NCBI RefSeq assembly: GCF_002967765.1
Contig: NZ_PUHY01000012.1
Span: 434,001 to 498,000, forward strand
Length of the DNA: 64,000 nt
Reading direction: 5' to 3'
Source: Blastopirellula marina
Lineage (GTDB): Bacteria > Planctomycetota > Planctomycetia > Pirellulales > Pirellulaceae
Under the pieces are notes generated by a model. It was not told where the DNA came from. It made no database searches and was given only the letters and a program-made list of their open reading frames with translations. The translations under genes and the position numbers were made by a program. Positions 36,492-46,035 of this stretch are shown here, in pieces. How positions within the stretch are numbered: the stretch's first letter is position 1; each line of letters opens with the position of its first letter.

Positions 36492-36992
36492 ATGCTCCGT
36501 TACGACTTTGAAGACAGCATGGGCTATTGGGTGTTTAGCGTTGCTCACCTAATGACGCGTGCGATGAACGACGAGCTCGGTAAGCTTGGAATCACTTACC
36601 GCCAATGGGAAGTCCTTTGCTGGCTTTCTTACATGGGTGAGATCACGCAAAGCGAATTAGCCGACCATATGCGCATTGAGGCACCTACTTTGGTCGGTGT
36701 GATCGATCGCATGGAACGCGATGGCTGGATTGTTCGCGAGACCGACCCCACCGATCGTCGTAAAAAGATTATTCGGGCTACCGAGAAGGTAGAACCGATG
36801 TGGGAGCAAATGGTCGACTGTGCCAAAGACGTCCGTGCGAAAGCGCTACGGGACGTGGCTCCTGAGGATGTGAAGAAGACCAAAGAAATCTTAAAAATGA
36901 TCCGCAGCAACTTGCTGTCAGAGCTTCCCGGCCACATCCCGCCCGAACCGATCGGCCAGAAACAGCCCTCAGAAGCAGGCTCGAATCCGTAA
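36492..36992 (+). CDS. MarR family transcriptional regulator
   Basis: This 166-residue protein has the winged helix of MarR regulators: ITYRQWEVLCWLSYMGEITQ, the recognition helix ELADHMRIEAPTLVGVIDRMERDG, and the wing WIVRETDPTDRRKKIIRAT. It probably binds a palindromic operator as a dimer and releases it on binding a small phenolic ligand or an oxidant. Its target cannot be told. GAAGAG lies 7-12 bases before the ATG. No transporter adjoins it. Confidence 0.92.
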   Translation: MLRYDFEDSMGYWVFSVAHLMTRAMNDELGKLGITYRQWEVLCWLSYMGEITQSELADHMRIEAPTLVGVIDRMERDGWIVRETDPTDRRKKIIRATEKVEPMWEQMVDCAKDVRAKALRDVAPEDVKKTKEILKMIRSNLLSELPGHIPPEPIGQKQPSEAGSNP

Positions 36993-37199
36993 ACAAGCCT
37001 ACACAAGGTCTTTGATCGCACATCGCAATTAGCCACGGGGTTCTTCGACTGTCGGGGGTCCCTGTGAACGTGTAGCGGAAGGGATTTCTCTTTCCTTACG
37101 ACCGCACGGTGCGATCATTGATTATGCTGTAGGTACGCGAAACGGAGCGTATCGCGATTTTATTGGCGAACCGCCCTGGCTGTTTTTCCCTGTCTCTTG

Positions 37200-38069
37200 A
37201 TGACCACACATCGACTTCACACTCAGCACCAGCGAACTTTCGAAGGAAATCGTTTCGTCTATCCTGTCCTTTCCCGCCGTAGCAAAGGGCTGTCGATTGG
37301 CGTCAATTTGAATCCTGACAAGATCTGTAACTTCGATTGCATCTATTGTCAGGTCGATCGACGCACTGAGAGCGAGGTTCGCTTCGTTGAAAGCGAACGG
37401 TATTTTTCCGAGCTAGAGGAAATGCTCGATCTGTGTGCCTCCGGCGAGATCTTCCAGACGGCAAAGTTTTCGGAAACGCCTCAGCACTTGCGACGCGTGA
37501 ACGACATCGCGTTTAGCGGTGACGGCGAGCCGACAACCTATAAAAACTTCGATGAGCTGATCGCTCGGTCAGCGGAAATCAAACGTCGACATCGATTAGA
37601 CGACGTGAAGATGGTACTGATCACCAATGCCACAATGTTCCATCGCGAGCACGTTCAGCGAGGACTGGCCACTTTGGATGCGAACCAAGGTGAGATCTGG
37701 GCGAAACTTGATGCCGGAACCGAAAAGTATTACCGCACGATCGAACGCACAAAGATTCCTTTCCAACGCGTGCTCGACAATCTTCTGCTCGCGGCGAAGG
37801 TTCGACCGATTGTGATTCAGTCGATGTTCCTCAAACTGCTCGGACAAAGCCCATCTGCGGAGGAAATCTCGGCCTTCTGCGATCGTTTGACCGAGATCGT
37901 TGATGGCGGAGGAGAGATCAAGCTGGTCCAGGTTTATACCGTGGCCCGCAAGCCAGCTGAATCGATCGTCTCGCCACTGGAAGATCGAGAAGTGGACGCA
38001 ATCGCAGAACAAGTTCGCGAACGTACCGGTCTTGCTGCGGAAGTTTATTACGGCAGTTCGGACTATTGA
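37200..38069 (+). CDS. Radical SAM protein
   Basis: This 289-residue protein has the radical SAM CxxxCxxC cluster motif at Cys43, Cys47 and Cys50 (CNFDCIYC), preceded by LSIGVNLNPDKI. A glycine-rich SAM-binding strand AFSGDGEPTTYKNF and a later EIWAKLDAGTEKYY segment follow, as in the MoaA/PflA-like barrel group that includes wybutosine-type and uncharacterised enzymes. No further Cys clusters are seen. The start was set at the ATG at 37200; an adjacent TTG at 37197 is in frame. The substrate is unknown. Confidence 0.88.
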   Translation: MTTHRLHTQHQRTFEGNRFVYPVLSRRSKGLSIGVNLNPDKICNFDCIYCQVDRRTESEVRFVESERYFSELEEMLDLCASGEIFQTAKFSETPQHLRRVNDIAFSGDGEPTTYKNFDELIARSAEIKRRHRLDDVKMVLITNATMFHREHVQRGLATLDANQGEIWAKLDAGTEKYYRTIERTKIPFQRVLDNLLLAAKVRPIVIQSMFLKLLGQSPSAEEISAFCDRLTEIVDGGGEIKLVQVYTVARKPAESIVSPLEDREVDAIAEQVRERTGLAAEVYYGSSDY

Positions 38070-38081
38070 TCGGCAACCACC

Positions 38082-38312
38082 ATGGCCTCGCAACAAAAAC
38101 AAGCAACCTACCTGATTGGCGGTATCATCGCCGCCTTGGCATTGTGGGGCGTCTACCTTGCGATCGGTTCCTATTTGGGCTTGGCGGAAGGCACGCGCCA
38201 GTTTGACTTGCGACGCGGTTTGATTGTCTTCACGTTCATGGGCGGGTTCCTCCTCTTCTGGGGAGCGTTGCTGTGGCATCGAAGCCGCAACATGCCTTCG
38301 GATGACGAATGA
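38082..38312 (+). CDS. Small membrane protein, 76 residues
   Basis: This tiny protein has two membrane helices (YLIGGIIAALALWGVYLAIG and GLIVFTFMGGFLLFWGALLW) and charged ends. It follows the radical SAM gene by 12 bases, so the two are co-transcribed. I do not recognise it. Confidence 0.65.
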   Translation: MASQQKQATYLIGGIIAALALWGVYLAIGSYLGLAEGTRQFDLRRGLIVFTFMGGFLLFWGALLWHRSRNMPSDDE

Positions 38313-38406
38313 CCCCCTAGCGGTTCGGGCTGGCTTCTTTGATTTACTTTCCTAGAATGTCGGCAGAAGGTCCACGTAGCCAACCCTTGCAGTGAAGGAT
38401 CGGAAT

Positions 38407-38616
38407 ATGTCCGAAACAAAGATTCGCATCCGAGATAACGGCCCGTTCTTGGTGGAAGGTCCCATCACGTTGGAAGATGCCGACGGCAACTCTTACACGA
38501 TCGATAAGCCGACCATCGCCCTTTGCCGTTGTGGTGCCTCCGACAACAAGCCCTTTTGTGATGGGAAGCACAAACACTGCGGCTTCGCTTCTGAAGAGCG
38601 CGCCGCAGCCGAATAA
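38407..38616 (+). CDS. CDGSH-type iron-sulfur protein (mitoNEET-like)
   Basis: This 69-residue protein contains the complete CDGSH motif with ligands Cys40, Cys42, Cys51 and His55 (CRCGASDNKPFCDGKHKH), which binds a redox-active, labile [2Fe-2S] cluster. A divergent beta-rich front (IRIRDNGPFLVEGPI) precedes it. AAGGATCGG lies just before the ATG. Bacterial members probably act in redox or iron-sulfur homeostasis. A strong terminator follows at once. Confidence 0.9.
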   Translation: MSETKIRIRDNGPFLVEGPITLEDADGNSYTIDKPTIALCRCGASDNKPFCDGKHKHCGFASEERAAAE

Positions 38617-38619
38617 TGC

Positions 38620-38653
38620 GAAAGGGGGAACCAAGTTGGTTCCCCCTTTTTTA
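38620..38653 (+). terminator. Terminator after the CDGSH gene
   Basis: AAAGGGGGAACCA pairs with TGGTTCCCCCTTT around a 3-base loop, followed by a T-tract ending at about 38652. It begins a few bases after the stop codon. Confidence 0.95.
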
Positions 38654-38706
38654 TTCTCATCGCAGATGAATCACCGTCACAGATCGGCAAGCTCAGCTTT
38701 GTAACA

Positions 38707-40695
38707 TTACACTTCGAACTGCGCTACCAGCGTTTGTAATTCGTGGGAAATGCCCCCTAGAATTCCGCTGCAACTCTTCGTTTGTCCGGCTCCATTCGAG
38801 ACTTGTATCGAGCTTCGATCGACGGAGTTGACCGATCGAGCAATCTCTTCTCCGGCCAAGGCCGATTCGTTAACCGATTGCGTCACTTGCTGGACGACCG
38901 TGTTTGCCTGTGCCACGTTGTTGGCAATCTCTTGCGTCGTCGCTGACTGCTCTTCTACCGCAGAGGCCACATTTTGCGAAAGATGGTTCAGTTTTTCGAT
39001 CACCACACTGATGTCATCGATCGACAGCACCGACTCCGACGATGCTTGTTGAATGCTATTCACCCGTCGCTCGATGTCGCCGGTGGCATTGCTGGTTTGC
39101 CGAGCGAGTGCTTTGACTTCTTCGGCAACCACGGCAAAGCCTTTCCCAGCCTCGCCAGCACGAGCCGCTTCGATGGTGGCATTAAGAGCCAAGAGATTGG
39201 TCTGTTCAGCGATGTCCTGAATCAGTTCGATTACGCCACCAATTTCGTTCGCAGCGACGTTCAATTCATTAAGACGATTTCGACTGGAATCGGCTAAACG
39301 ATTGGCTTCCGAAGCGACGTGATTGGCTTCTTCCATGCTTTCAGCGATTTGCGTGATACTAACCGACATCTCTTCCACCGCACTTGCAACCGATTCCATA
39401 TTCGTGGACATCTGACTTGCCGCGGTGGCCATGCTTTGCATGTTAGTCGACAACTCTTCGGCAGCCGCAGCGGCGGTTGTTGATTGCGTCTTCGTATCGC
39501 ACGAAACTTGCGACATGTTGTCGGCCGTTGTATTCATCTCCTGAGCCGAATCGGCAAGTGACTTGCTGTTAGCCAACAGGGCAGTCATTGCCTTCTGCAG
39601 ATTCTCGACCATGGCATTCACGGAATTCGACATTTTGCCGATTTCGTCCTGGCTGGTGACTTGCAGTCGCTGACGCAGATCCCCTTCCGAAACTAAACCT
39701 AAAATGGTCATCACCCGACGGATTGGAAGAACGATCGCCCGACTTTGCAAGACTGCGATCACCAAACCGATCAGCAGCGCCCCCACACTGACAACGGCAA
39801 CTATGATGAGTGTTGCCTGGTTCGATGCTTCAAGTTTAGGACCGAGCGTGTCTTGTTCCGTCGTAATGGAACTGTTGAGTTGATTGGCCAATCCGGCGAC
39901 CTGAGGTCCTAGGACGTCGAGACGGTCGTCCACGAGAGATCGCTCTTCCGTTAAAGCAGCTGCCATTTGGCCGTAAGCTTGCTGGTAGGAATCGCTCCGC
40001 GACTTGGTTTCTGCGAGCAATTCTCGGCGTTTTGGATTCTGCAATTGTGAATCGAGCTCGCTAAGATCGGAACTTAGCTTCTGAAAGCAGTCTTGCGTCG
40101 CTTCGTTGAACTTCTGATCGATCGTGTTCAAAAACTTGTAAACATTCAAGCGAACGAGCATCAGGTCGTTTAACGTTACGGCGGCTACATTCACAGCTTC
40201 CGCGTCTCCGTCGGCACGTGCACTCTCCATGATTTGCGACAGCCGATTGACCATTTCTGGGCCAAGCACATCAAGGCTGTTCTTCTGCTTATCGTCACGC
40301 GTTTGTCGACATGCAACGATCGAAGCGAACGCATCGTAATAGCCCTGAATGGCCGTGCCCATTTCGTTCAAGATCTGCTGTCGGTCTGGGTCGTTGATGC
40401 GTTGGTCAGCATCGCGAAGCAAACCATCGATCTCTCCTCGCACATCGTTAAATCTGGCAATCTGAACCGAGTCGCCAGAAACGTCGAAGTTCTTCGCCGT
40501 CATCCGTAGCTGCATCATACGGTTGGTGACATCGGAGCAGAAATTTGAGTCACGGGCCAGCTTGCGATACTGCTGAAAGCCGGTTGCCGAGCCAGTGAGC
40601 CCATTCCATGAAACACCAGCGGATACCGCCATCAATAGTAATACGATCGCAAACCCTGCGATCGTCTTCTGCATGATACTGAGTCGATTCAACAT
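38707..40695 (-). CDS. Methyl-accepting chemotaxis protein
   Basis: This 662-residue transmembrane chemoreceptor has an N-terminal helix at about 10-30, a periplasmic four-helix-type ligand domain to about 285, a second helix at about 295-318 ([22 protein letters not shown]), a HAMP domain (about 320-375) and a long coiled-coil signalling domain. The conserved hairpin tip is [35 protein letters not shown]. It signals through CheA/CheW to flagellar or other motors; no other chemotaxis gene is in the window. The start ATG is 40693-40695. Confidence 0.95.
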   Translation of the reverse strand: MLNRLSIMQKTIAGFAIVLLLMAVSAGVSWNGLTGSATGFQQYRKLARDSNFCSDVTNRMMQLRMTAKNFDVSGDSVQIARFNDVRGEIDGLLRDADQRINDPDRQQILNEMGTAIQGYYDAFASIVACRQTRDDKQKNSLDVLGPEMVNRLSQIMESARADGDAEAVNVAAVTLNDLMLVRLNVYKFLNTIDQKFNEATQDCFQKLSSDLSELDSQLQNPKRRELLAETKSRSDSYQQAYGQMAAALTEERSLVDDRLDVLGPQVAGLANQLNSSITTEQDTLGPKLEASNQATLIIVAVVSVGALLIGLVIAVLQSRAIVLPIRRVMTILGLVSEGDLRQRLQVTSQDEIGKMSNSVNAMVENLQKAMTALLANSKSLADSAQEMNTTADNMSQVSCDTKTQSTTAAAAAEELSTNMQSMATAASQMSTNMESVASAVEEMSVSITQIAESMEEANHVASEANRLADSSRNRLNELNVAANEIGGVIELIQDIAEQTNLLALNATIEAARAGEAGKGFAVVAEEVKALARQTSNATGDIERRVNSIQQASSESVLSIDDISVVIEKLNHLSQNVASAVEEQSATTQEIANNVAQANTVVQQVTQSVNESALAGEEIARSVNSVDRSSIQVSNGAGQTKSCSGILGGISHELQTLVAQFEV

Positions 40696-41291
40696 CGTAC
40701 GAATCCAGTCTGAGCTTGAAACAGGTTTGTTCGCATCTTTATTGGCAACCTGCCGTCTAGATTTTTCAGATGATGGTTCTGACGGTGCAGTGCGATGCGT
40801 CGTTCTGCAAAGCTAGGTCGATACGGGTGACCGCACCCCGAATATGCGGCTAACCGCACAGCTCACAAGTGCTGTATTCGAGGTGATTTCGACAAAGACA
40901 CGGCATTTCGACGGACAAGCCCTATGACCGCAATAAGCAAGAAAACCCCCTAATTTTGCCTGTTAATCATAGCTTTCTGTCGTCGTCAATCTGGCGAAGA
41001 TGCTTTCCAAATGCCACGGAGAACATCGACACGCCGCCGACAAGTTATCCCCAGTGCTCACGAGTCGAAAGAGAGTTTTTGTGAGGGCCTAACTTGTTGC
41101 AGGGCAATTGGTTCTCGTCTGCACGCTAGCAAAAATTGTGCTACCTGCTCCGCAGTCGGTGGAACCTTGCCCAGGGCTGTGCGTAGAATTCGTGCCGCTT
41201 TGAAATTGCCCCATATCGCTGCAAGAAGATTTGCGTGATGTACGGGGAAACCCTTGGATAACGTTTCGAGAGGATAGGAAGCCAACTCCGC
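40696..41291. other. Long intergenic region, no convincing gene
   Basis: These 596 bases lie between the divergent chemoreceptor gene and an unknown gene. A minus-strand frame at about 41058-41240 encodes a fairly protein-like segment but lacks a usable start of its own and overlaps the next gene's start. The stretch 40930-40990 is AT-rich and could hold a promoter. Confidence 0.4.
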
Positions 41292-42227
41292 ATGGAAGAA
41301 CCAACAGTCGATCAAGCTACCGAAGAAACTCAAGCACCCGTCTCGTCCCCAGAGGAAAAAGCTGCGTCCGACTTCCCCTTGAGCGACGAGCTGTTAGCCA
41401 AGCTGGAAGAGGCCTCGGCACCTTATCTGGGGCAGTGGAATACGCTGATCAGCACGACGAACTGGGATAAGGGGATGATCATCCACAAGTGGCGTACTTC
41501 GCTACAAGAAGCAGGCGCACCAGCTGCTGAGTATGCGGACGAGGCATGGGCTCGGCGTGTGGGTGGCGTTACTGGGCAACATGTCGGCCGCCTGCGTCGT
41601 GTGTTCGAGCGTTTCGGCGATAACTATCCCACGTACAACGGCCTATATTGGAGCCACTTCCAGGCCGCTATCGAGTGGGACGATGCCGAAATGTGGCTGG
41701 AAGGGGCCGTCGAGAACACCTGGTCGGTCGCCTCGATGCGAAATCAACGCTGGGAGACGATGGGCAAGCTCGATAACGAGCGTCCTGACGAGAAGGACAT
41801 TATCTCCGCCGAGGTAGACGAGGACTTTGAACCAGCTCAAGGGCAGGATGGCGAAGTCCGAGGCAGTATCGACGAGATGGACGCTCCCACCGGTCCCACG
41901 CACGAAGGCCCCGATTTCGGCGATGAAGAGCAGGGTGCCCAGGCACGCGAATCGAGCGGTGTGGCCGAAGGAGAAGTTGGAGACGTCTCGTCGCCACCTT
42001 CGCTGATCAAGCCATTCGCCGAGATTGGTAACCTACCGGACGACGTGCTGGACGCTTTTGAGGCATTCAAGCTCGCCGTCATTCGCCATCGTGCCGCCGG
42101 CTGGGAAGAAATCAGCCAGGAAGACATGATCAGTTGCCTCGAGTCGCTAAAGGTTTTGGTCAACGCTCCGAGCGGCGAGCCAGACAAACCGAAACAACGC
42201 GCCGAAGGGGAATCGGCTCCCTTCTAA
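41292..42227 (+). CDS. Conserved hypothetical, soluble, acidic
   Basis: This 311-residue protein is of unknown family. The N-terminal 35 residues are Glu/Ala/Pro-rich. A central Trp-rich domain (about 50-165) contains PYLGQWNTLISTTNWDKG, DEAWARRVGGVTGQHVGRLRR and YWSHFQAAIEWDDAEMWLEGA. A disordered acidic linker follows, and a C-terminal helical part ends ILPSGEPDK-like. No signal peptide or membrane helix is seen. The QHVGRLRRVFERFGD segment resembles a helix-turn-helix, so a DNA-binding role is possible but unproven. A GC-rich hairpin without a T-tract follows the stop. Confidence 0.68.
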   Translation: MEEPTVDQATEETQAPVSSPEEKAASDFPLSDELLAKLEEASAPYLGQWNTLISTTNWDKGMIIHKWRTSLQEAGAPAAEYADEAWARRVGGVTGQHVGRLRRVFERFGDNYPTYNGLYWSHFQAAIEWDDAEMWLEGAVENTWSVASMRNQRWETMGKLDNERPDEKDIISAEVDEDFEPAQGQDGEVRGSIDEMDAPTGPTHEGPDFGDEEQGAQARESSGVAEGEVGDVSSPPSLIKPFAEIGNLPDDVLDAFEAFKLAVIRHRAAGWEEISQEDMISCLESLKVLVNAPSGEPDKPKQRAEGESAPF

Positions 42228-42257
42228 TGCTTGTTCGATCGAGCCAGATCAAGCGTG

Positions 42258-42288
42258 GGTCTCTCCCACACCCAAGACGGGAGAGACC
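42258..42288 (+). repeat. Inverted repeat downstream of the 41292 gene
   Basis: GGTCTCTCCC (42258-42267) pairs with GGGAGAGACC (42279-42288) around an 11-base loop. No T-tract follows, so it may stabilise the mRNA end rather than terminate transcription. Confidence 0.6.
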
Positions 42289-42439
42289 TAACAAGAACAC
42301 CTGCCTGTAGCAATTAATCCGCATCTGCCGTCATTGCGGCTTAATTAGTTTACCCAAGCTGGTAACCTATCGCTTGCCACAGGGTCGGACGCGACCAAGG
42401 CTTCCAACAAACACTCGTCTTTGTTGTTGGAAACGTCGC

Positions 42440-42586
42440 ATGTCCTACGTACTCGTATTCGCTGGTTTACTGGCAACCACGCTCTATCTCGACCTCAGCT
42501 TTGTCTTTTCCGCCGGGATCATTCTCGCCGGGATGACCATCTGGGCCGTGCTTCTTAACCGTAAGCTGCCGATCCCAAAATGGTAA
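42440..42586 (+). CDS. Very small membrane protein, 48 residues
   Basis: MSYVLVFAGLLATTLYLDLS is followed by a second hydrophobic stretch (AGIILAGMTIWAVLL) and a short basic tail. The frame is open further upstream, but the ATG at 42440, with TTGGAAAC before it, starts the hydrophobic part. The family is unknown. The gene call is tentative because of its length. Confidence 0.5.
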   Translation: MSYVLVFAGLLATTLYLDLSFVFSAGIILAGMTIWAVLLNRKLPIPKW

Positions 42587-42593
42587 TGAGGTT

Positions 42594-42953
42594 CTAGTCC
42601 TCTTCTTTTAGCCAAGCCAGCAGAACCTCTCGCTTGGAACTGACCTTCGCTTTCACACCACGATTAACAGCGACGGTTTCCCAAAAGAAGTCAATATTCT
42701 CGGTCCGATCTTGGACGGCGATTCGCAAGCCTGAGCTGAACGTCTTGCCCATGGCAACGCCCAAATTGTAACGCTGCATCGGCTGGGGCGCCGAATCGCA
42801 CCCTTGGACGTCTACCAAAACGCGACGTTGCTTGAGCCGTTTACAGTCTGCCTCGACGCGGTCAATGAGCCCCATCCACTCTTCATTGTCAGGCGAACCG
42901 GTTACGACATATTCGAGATAATCAGGATGTTCTATTTCGTCGAGTTGAAACAA
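42594..42953 (-). CDS. STAS/SpoIIAA-like small protein, tandem paralogue 3 of 3
   Basis: This 119-residue protein is paralogous to the next two genes upstream. Shared landmarks are IEHPDYLEYVV at the start, a strand-helix RVLVDVQG, the segment LRIAVQ, the signature FFWETVAVNRGVKAKV and an ending ALLAWL-type helix (VLLAWLKEED). The alternation of strands and helices fits the STAS/SpoIIAA-like fold, in which anti-anti-sigma factors and related regulators fall. The TTG start at 42953 has GGAG 7 bases upstream. The function is unknown; a phosphoserine-type site is not obvious. Confidence 0.7.
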   Translation of the reverse strand: MFQLDEIEHPDYLEYVVTGSPDNEEWMGLIDRVEADCKRLKQRRVLVDVQGCDSAPQPMQRYNLGVAMGKTFSSGLRIAVQDRTENIDFFWETVAVNRGVKAKVSSKREVLLAWLKEED

Positions 42954-43025
42954 GTCTGAACTCCAATTCCGTGGCGAGTTACTCAGCGTGTGTCTGGATG
43001 ATCGTTAGTCAGGTAGTTCGCCATC

Positions 43026-43397
43026 TTAATCACCCTCGGACAGCCACGCGACGAGCGCTGCACGATTCTTGTCGACTTTGATCATCGCACCGCGATTGGT
43101 AGCCACGGTTTCAAAGAAGGAGTCTTCGTGCGCGACTGGGGACTGAATGGCGATTCGCACCGAGACACCGAACGCTTCGGCGGTACGAAGGGCCATACGA
43201 TAGATGACCATTCCTTCGACGCGTTCACTAGGATCTTGAGCAGGTCGCTGAACGAGAATTCGAGTCTTCCCAGTTTGCTCGACGGTCGCCACCATCGACT
43301 TCAGGAATTGGGACCAATATGCCTCGTCATGTTTACCATCGGGGACAACGAACTCGAGGTAGTGGGAATGCTCGATCAATTGGGGAAGTTGCGACAT
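43026..43397 (-). CDS. STAS/SpoIIAA-like small protein, tandem paralogue 2 of 3
   Basis: This 123-residue protein is the middle paralogue. It shares LIEHSHYLEFVVPDG, TRILVQRP, VRIAIQ, FFETVATNRGAMIKV and LVAWLSEGD with its neighbours. The ATG is at 43395-43397. Divergence between copies is substantial (many changes between shared blocks), so the duplication is old rather than recent. The order and strand suggest one transcript with the other two. Confidence 0.72.
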   Translation of the reverse strand: MSQLPQLIEHSHYLEFVVPDGKHDEAYWSQFLKSMVATVEQTGKTRILVQRPAQDPSERVEGMVIYRMALRTAEAFGVSVRIAIQSPVAHEDSFFETVATNRGAMIKVDKNRAALVAWLSEGD

Positions 43398-43470
43398 GAT
43401 GAAACAGCAGCAGTGATCTAGATGATCGTCGATAGAGGGAATTCGTTTACACAGCTACCGCTGTTAGTGA

Positions 43471-43845
43471 CTAAGCGCAACCGTCGCCTTGCAGCAACCA
43501 GGCGATCAACTCAGCTCGGTTTTCGCCTGAGCGTGCTAATGCACCGCGATTGGTCGCAACGGTTTCCCAGAAATTGTCGTCGATCGTTGTCGGGTGAAGC
43601 ACGGCCACGCGAGCTCGAACGCTGAGCGATTCTCCCGTTCGAATTCCCATCCGATAGCGTACCATCGAGTCTGGCAAGGTAGTTAGGCCAGAGGCATCGA
43701 CGAAGACTCTGGCTTTGCCACTACGCTGCAGTTCTTCCACGATGCGTTGCAACAATTCAATCCACTGGCTCTCCGATGGATCGCCTGATGTAACGAATTC
43801 TAAGTAGTCGGCATGCTCTACGATGTCGAATGTAACCGTCGACAT
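43471..43845 (-). CDS. STAS/SpoIIAA-like small protein, tandem paralogue 1 of 3
   Basis: This 124-residue protein is the first gene of the triplet. Shared blocks are IVEHADYLEFVTSGDP, ARVFVDASGL, ARVAVLHP, FWETVATNRGALARS and LIAWLLQGD. The start was set at the ATG 43843-43845, which aligns with the other two paralogues; the frame is open to 43929 but that extension has no counterpart. GAGAACCGG precedes the ATG. Confidence 0.72.
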   Translation of the reverse strand: MSTVTFDIVEHADYLEFVTSGDPSESQWIELLQRIVEELQRSGKARVFVDASGLTTLPDSMVRYRMGIRTGESLSVRARVAVLHPTTIDDNFWETVATNRGALARSGENRAELIAWLLQGDGCA

Positions 43846-44166
43846 AGTCCGGTTCTCGCCCAACAATGGATGACGCGACAAGTGTTTTTGGTGGCGGCGA
43901 TTTACGACGAAATGGACGACGAGAATCAATCATCCAACCACGTTCAATCATTGCACGTTTTGCGAATACTACCAATAAAAAACCAAGGCAAACTCGCAAT
44001 TAGTGCACGGGAACCCACGCGTTGGAGCTGGACGGAAACTTTCCAAGCAAAAGACACTGCCAAAAGAACGTGAACACCGATCGCGGCAACCGCAGTCCAA
44101 ATTACCGTGACCGTTGTTGGATCGATCGGCGTAACGAGTTACTTCGCTAGCCGACCAATAAGCAAC
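43846..44166. other. Intergenic region upstream of the STAS-like triplet
   Basis: These 321 bases lie between miaB (whose stop is at 44167) and the triplet, all on the minus strand. An AT-rich A-run is at 43977-43982. I see no clear terminator for miaB and no promoter that I can fix. Confidence 0.35.
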
Positions 44167-45597
44167 CTAACCAAGGGCGAATAGCTCTGGGCCGCACTCT
44201 TGTGTAACGACTTCACCGAAGAGTGTGTGAGCATGGCAATCGTAAACAACCACCGGAAGAATCTTGCCGATTTGACGCGGATTGCCATCGAATACGACAA
44301 TCCGATCGCAGTGCGTTCGACCAATCAGCTGCGTGGCGTGGGTGTTCTCGTTTCCTTCGCTATTTTTCAGCGCGGTCTTACTCGGCCCTTCAACCAGCAC
44401 ATGGACCGTATCACCAATGAGCTTCTGATTGTCTTCCAAGCTGATACGATTCTGAATCGCAAGCAGGTCATTATTACGCTGTTGCTTCACGTGACGTGGG
44501 ACGTCGTCGATAAACAGATCAGCCCCGCGTGTCCCTTCTCGTTCGCTATATTTAAAAATGAAGCTATTCTTAAAGCGGCATTCTTCCACCAACTCGACGG
44601 TCTTCTGGAATTCTTCGTCGGTCTCGCCACAGAAGCCAACAATGAAGTCGCTGCTGACAGCGTAACCCGGAACGATCTCACGAATGCGGGCCATCATGTC
44701 ACGATAATCCGCGACGGTATATCCCCGCTTCATCCGCTTCAGAACTTCGTCCGAACCACTTTGCAGCGGCACATGTAAGTAGGGCGAAACCTTGCTCAGG
44801 TCGCGTACCGCTTCCAACAATTCCCGCGTCATGTCCTTGGGATAGTTGGTGACGAATTTGATCCGCTCGAGTCCTTCAATCTCTTGCAGCTCGGCCAACA
44901 GATCGGCAAGTCGCCACAACTTGCCACTGGCATCGGTCGCTTTGTAGCTATTCACGGTTTGGCCGACGAGCGTGATCTCGACCGTGCCATGCTCGGCCAA
45001 GTGGCGGCTTTCGCGAATGATATCCTCAGGCGAACGCCCTTGCTCAGGGCCTCGCACACTTGGCACGATACAGTAAGTGCAAAACTTATCGCAGCCGATC
45101 TGAATCCGCACGTAGGCCTGAAACGGCGTCGGGCGCATCTCAGGATCTCGCAGCGGATCGAAGCTTTCGTGGCTACGCGTGATCTGATCGCGTGTCCCGT
45201 CTTTACGCCCCAGGCTGACTTCAATTTGCTTTCCTTCACCGGCAGCGATCTTGTCGATCATGGAAGGAATCTGATGCAACTGGCCAGGCCCCACGATCAG
45301 GTCGACATACGGAGCGCGGGTAAAGATCTTGTGCTGGTGATTCTGGGCCATGCAGCCCATGACACCGATAATCTTCTCAGGATGCTGCTTCTTCAGATCA
45401 CGCAAAACGCCCAGATGACTATAGGTCTTGTTTTCGGCTTGTTCACGCACGCTACACGTGTTGAAAAGCAGCGTATCAGCTTCGTCCGGAGAATTCGTCA
45501 GAACATAGCCTTGCTTGCGCAGCGTAGCTACAACCAGCTCGCTATCGAGCATGTTCATCTGACAACCGACGGTTTCAATGTAAAGACGTTTTTCCAT
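44167..45597 (-). CDS. miaB: tRNA-2-methylthio-N6-dimethylallyladenosine synthase (MiaB)
   Basis: This 476-residue methylthiotransferase has an N-terminal UPF0004 domain with three cluster Cys (GCQMN, NTCSVREQAENK, GCMAQN), a radical SAM core with CDKFCTYCIVP (CxxxCxxC), and a C-terminal TRAM domain (about 400-460). It adds a methylthio group to i6A37 of tRNAs reading UNN codons, using two [4Fe-4S] clusters. Its length is typical. The ATG 45595-45597 is clear. It precedes a small coiled-coil protein gene on the same strand, 42 bases away. Confidence 0.97.
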   Translation of the reverse strand: MEKRLYIETVGCQMNMLDSELVVATLRKQGYVLTNSPDEADTLLFNTCSVREQAENKTYSHLGVLRDLKKQHPEKIIGVMGCMAQNHQHKIFTRAPYVDLIVGPGQLHQIPSMIDKIAAGEGKQIEVSLGRKDGTRDQITRSHESFDPLRDPEMRPTPFQAYVRIQIGCDKFCTYCIVPSVRGPEQGRSPEDIIRESRHLAEHGTVEITLVGQTVNSYKATDASGKLWRLADLLAELQEIEGLERIKFVTNYPKDMTRELLEAVRDLSKVSPYLHVPLQSGSDEVLKRMKRGYTVADYRDMMARIREIVPGYAVSSDFIVGFCGETDEEFQKTVELVEECRFKNSFIFKYSEREGTRGADLFIDDVPRHVKQQRNNDLLAIQNRISLEDNQKLIGDTVHVLVEGPSKTALKNSEGNENTHATQLIGRTHCDRIVVFDGNPRQIGKILPVVVYDCHAHTLFGEVVTQECGPELFALG

Positions 45598-45639
45598 GCG
45601 GACGAATCAATCGACGAGGGTTAAGCCAGGTCAGTATGA

Positions 45640-45876
45640 CTAGGCGGCCTCTTTCTGTTTCTGCTTGATGAATTCTTCAAATTGCTGCTGCTGGGCGAGT
45701 TCGCGGGCCTTCCGATCATCCTCGACCTGCTGCTTGAGAACCTTCTCGCGCTGCTTGCGGAATTCCTCTTGAAATTGCCGCACCAGGCGACCCCGTCGCG
45801 CTTGCATCAGCCGCACCAATCCCATGATGGCGAAGTAGGAGGCGACCGCAAATAGAACGATGTCCCAGCGACTCAC
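45640..45876 (-). CDS. Small membrane-anchored coiled-coil protein
   Basis: This protein of about 78 residues has an N-terminal helix (WDIVLFAVASYFAIMGLVRL) followed by a basic and Glu/Gln-rich coiled coil (QFQEEFRKQREKVLKQQVEDDRKARELAQQQQ). The start is uncertain: a GTG at 45874-45876 gives MSRWDIV, whereas a TTG at 45907 extends it by 11 residues. It lies directly upstream of miaB on the same strand and may be co-transcribed. The function is unknown. Confidence 0.6.
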   Translation of the reverse strand: MSRWDIVLFAVASYFAIMGLVRLMQARRGRLVRQFQEEFRKQREKVLKQQVEDDRKARELAQQQQFEEFIKQKQKEAA

Positions 45877-46035
45877 AGCATATAATCCCGCATCCGTGCA
45901 GAAAACCAACGGTGTATCTTAAACAACGACCGCCGTTGAGGGCGAGAGGGATTTTCTGGCGTATGCTGGCATTTCACAGGGAAATTGTCGAATTTCGGGC
46001 CATTTTAGACGTCATTTCAAGGCCCACCGAACCGG

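Noticed and set aside
41058-41333. Minus-strand frame with a fairly protein-like segment (AARILRTALGKVPPTAEQVAQ)
   Set aside because: It has no credible start or ribosome binding site in the gap and its first part overlaps the start of the next gene; it may be a relic, but I cannot support a gene.
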